Part shown: positions 6,289 to 8,103 of the stretch, piece after piece
Position numbering within the stretch: position 1 is the first letter of the stretch
Layout: every line of letters begins with the position of its first letter
Assembly (NCBI GenBank): GCA_913054425.1
Contig: CAJXJG010000075.1
Location: 1 to 8,103, forward strand
Source of the DNA: an uncultured Fidelibacterota bacterium
Lineage (GTDB): Bacteria; Fidelibacterota; Marinisomatia; Marinisomatales; UBA8229
Direction of reading: 5' to 3'
Length of the DNA: 8,103 nucleotides
Program-made: the position numbers and the translations under genes
Notes under the pieces: model-generated
What the model saw: the letters and a program-made list of their open reading frames with translations, nothing else
The model's database searches: none
Told to the model about the DNA's origin: nothing

Positions 6289-7344
6289 ATGGACTCTTTC
6301 TCTCAATTGGAAAAGATGGCTGGTCAAATGATTATCGCAGGATTTCGCGGTGTTCATCTGGATCCTGCGAACCCAATCATATCTGCTGTGGAGAAAAATC
6401 ACGTTGGTGGAATTATTCTCTATGATGAGGACATGACGGTAAACTCACCTCAACAGAGGAATATTGAATCACCGGAACAACTTAAATTACTGATAAAAAA
6501 TCTTCAAAGTCATGCTGAAATTCCTTTGCTCATTGCTATTGATCAGGAAGGCGGTTCAGTAGCGCGGTTGAATTCAAAATCGGGATTTCCGGATTTTGAA
6601 TCATGGAAAGAATTTGGTGAAGTTGATGATGAACAGGTTACACGTTCCCATGCGTCCTCTATTGCAGCTCTTTTGAATGCGAGCGGAATCAATGTCAATT
6701 TTGCGCCGGTATTTGATTTAGATAAAGGAAAAAAAAGCATTATTGGAATTGCTGATAGGTGTGTCGGATCAACTCCGGAGAAAGTAGTGTACCACAGCCG
6801 GATATTCATTGATGAACATAATCAAAAAGGTATTCTTTGTGTTCCAAAACATTTCCCGGGACAGGGAAGCGCTGTACAGGACTCTCATGACGAATTAACC
6901 GATGTCTCATCTTCATGGAATGAGGAAGAACTCCTACCCTATGAAATTTTACATTCTGAATCCCGATTAGACGCTATTTTAGTTGGACATGTTTTGTTGA
7001 AAAAGTTCGATGAGAAATTTCCGGCATCCCTTTCAAATAAAATAATTACGGAACTGCTGAGAAAGAAAATGGGATTTGACGGATTAGTAATTTGTGATGA
7101 TCCATTCATGAGAGCAATCTCAAATCAATTCTCATTCGAAAAGACTTTGGAAAAAATGATTAACGCCGGAATTGATGTAATTTGTTTGGGGAATAATTTA
7201 TTTTCGTTTGACCCGGATCTTGTGACAAGAACTGTGAATGAAATTATGAGGCTGATTACAGATGGTAAAATTACGGAAGAGCGAATTATAGAATCGTTTT
7301 ATAGAATTCAAGCTGTAAAGAAAAAATATTTTAATAATGAATAA
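6289..7344 (+). CDS. Cytoplasmic NagZ-like GH3 beta-N-acetylglucosaminidase
   Basis: A single-domain GH3 protein of 351 residues, close to the E. coli NagZ length, with no signal peptide, so probably cytoplasmic. It should remove GlcNAc from GlcNAc-MurNAc(-peptide) fragments during cell-wall recycling. Visible motifs are HVGGIILY (38-45), AIDQEGGSVARL (83-94) with D85, NFAPVFDLD (137-145), R157 in DRCVGSTPE, KHFPGQGSAVQDSH (187-200) with the D198/H200 dyad, and FDGLVICDD (263-271) with the predicted nucleophile D270. Two positions are unusual: the loop normally reads KHFPGHGDT (here Q192 and S194), and the residue before the nucleophile is Cys269 instead of Ser or Thr. Substrate specificity may therefore differ from classic NagZ. 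It is divergent from the exported fusion and overlaps the kinase gene by 8 bases. The start lacks a Shine-Dalgarno sequence, but the N-terminus SQLEKMAGQMIIAGFRG fits the family. Confidence 0.85.
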   Translation: MDSFSQLEKMAGQMIIAGFRGVHLDPANPIISAVEKNHVGGIILYDEDMTVNSPQQRNIESPEQLKLLIKNLQSHAEIPLLIAIDQEGGSVARLNSKSGFPDFESWKEFGEVDDEQVTRSHASSIAALLNASGINVNFAPVFDLDKGKKSIIGIADRCVGSTPEKVVYHSRIFIDEHNQKGILCVPKHFPGQGSAVQDSHDELTDVSSSWNEEELLPYEILHSESRLDAILVGHVLLKKFDEKFPASLSNKIITELLRKKMGFDGLVICDDPFMRAISNQFSFEKTLEKMINAGIDVICLGNNLFSFDPDLVTRTVNEIMRLITDGKITEERIIESFYRIQAVKKKYFNNE

Positions 7345-8103
7345 AAATGATTTCACAATTATTGGTATAGATGGTGGAGCAACCAAAGCTGCTGGGGGAA
7401 TAATCCAATTTGATTCTGAAACTCAGTCCTTCTCCTTGAGGGGTCATGTCTCCCCGTGTAATTATCATCATTTTTCCTCCTTCAAGAATGATTTTGCACC
7501 GGTTGATTTAACGATTCAACTAGAAGAATCAGAAAACGAAAACATGATGGTAACTGATTTGGAGAAAATCCAGGGAAAAGGAATTGTGGATGCATGTGCT
7601 GATGTAGTTACAACTCTTTATCAAAAATCAAATCAGCTGCCTTTATTAATTGGAATAGGAATGCCCGGCTTGAAAACCGGAGATCAGCGCGGAATTTTTG
7701 TGATGAAAAATGGTCCACGGATACCCCGGTTTTCTGATAAGCTTGAAGAAAAATTGGAGCAAAGAGGAATCTCCCTTCTGGTTTCAATACAAAGACTAGG
7801 GAGCGATGCTGAATATTGCAGCTTTGGGGAAGAATATGGACAGGGGGGACTCTTTAAAAATATTCGTAATGGGTATTATCTTGGAGGCGGTACAGGCGCG
7901 GCTGACGGCCTAAAACTTAACGGAGCGATTGTCTCTTTTGATCAATCCAAAGAGTGGATTGCCAAAACCTGGGAAGTGAAGAATGAAACCGGAACCAGTA
8001 TTGAGGAATATGTTTCTGCAAAGGGTATTCAAACCCTGTATAGTACATATTCAAATATGTCGATGGAACAGCTTTGGGATGAGAAAATTTATTTAAATGA
8101 TAT
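7337..8103 (+). CDS. ROK-like sugar kinase (partial, runs off right edge)
   Basis: The open frame begins with ATG at 7337-7339, inside the last codons of the GH3 gene, and stays open for 255 codons to the right edge. It is an ASKHA-fold (actin/hexokinase-like) kinase: phosphate-binding IGIDGGATK (9-17), GIGMPG (106-111), LGSDAEYCSFGEE (154-166) where D157 fits the catalytic Asp of the ROK N-D-A-N motif, and YYLGGGTGAADGLKLNG (180-196), the second phosphate motif. GTSIEEYVS (219-227) aligns with the GCLExYxS part of the ROK zinc motif but has no cysteines. Residues about 36-82 look longer than in typical ROK kinases. Pairing with a NagZ-like enzyme suggests phosphorylation of GlcNAc, MurNAc or a related sugar released by it; the substrate is inferred from context only. 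The 8-base overlap implies translational coupling. BadF-type kinases were considered because of GIDGGATK, but the later motifs look like ROK. Confidence 0.75.
   Translation, partial: MNKNDFTIIGIDGGATKAAGGIIQFDSETQSFSLRGHVSPCNYHHFSSFKNDFAPVDLTIQLEESENENMMVTDLEKIQGKGIVDACADVVTTLYQKSNQLPLLIGIGMPGLKTGDQRGIFVMKNGPRIPRFSDKLEEKLEQRGISLLVSIQRLGSDAEYCSFGEEYGQGGLFKNIRNGYYLGGGTGAADGLKLNGAIVSFDQSKEWIAKTWEVKNETGTSIEEYVSAKGIQTLYSTYSNMSMEQLWDEKIYLND

Overview
The window reads as an envelope and cell-wall locus from a Gram-negative-type (diderm) bacterium, probably of the FCB superphylum; a marine Marinimicrobia-like or Bacteroidota-like lineage is my best guess. The evidence for this is a Kdo-pathway arabinose-5-phosphate isomerase (implying LPS), several exported proteins with lipobox-like signal peptides, a partial gene resembling the N-terminus of gingipain-type (C25) peptidases, a GH3-serine hydrolase fusion of a kind known from Bacteroidota, AT-rich DNA, and weak or absent Shine-Dalgarno sequences before most starts. 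Taxonomy is inference only.

Layout from left to right. Positions 1-229 (minus) hold the start of an exported protein that runs off the left edge. Positions 230-420 are non-coding and contain a good minus-strand terminator (384-412). Next, all on the minus strand and read right to left: the lipoprotein-like fusion of a NagZ-type GH3 glucosaminidase with an AmiE-like serine hydrolase (6223-3305); a DUF1460 amidase-like exported protein whose start overlaps the end of the fusion gene (3314-2466); a PAP2 phosphatase (2395-1673); kdsD (1581-586); and a 48-codon membrane-protein ORF (567-421) between the kdsD stop and the terminator. A 65-bp divergent intergenic region (6224-6288) separates these from a plus-strand pair: a second, unsecreted NagZ-like GH3 enzyme (6289-7344) and an overlapping ROK-like sugar kinase (7337 to the right edge, incomplete).

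The coherent theme is peptidoglycan turnover. Outside the cytoplasm, one polypeptide appears able to remove GlcNAc and then the peptide from MurNAc, which are the two steps that separate NagZ and AmiE proteins perform in Bacillus subtilis, with a co-translated amidase-like partner. In the cytoplasm, a second NagZ-like enzyme and a sugar kinase could process imported fragments. The two arms face each other across one short promoter region that carries a palindrome inside a plausible promoter spacer, which suggests shared control. The PAP2 phosphatase and KdsD add envelope-lipid and LPS functions, but nothing in the sequence ties them mechanistically to the peptidoglycan genes.

No tRNA, rRNA, CRISPR array or insertion sequence was seen. 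The most worthwhile leads are the fusion enzyme with its divergent cytoplasmic arm, the small ORF behind kdsD, the altered catalytic loop of the second GH3 enzyme, and the apparent loss of the zinc motif in the kinase.
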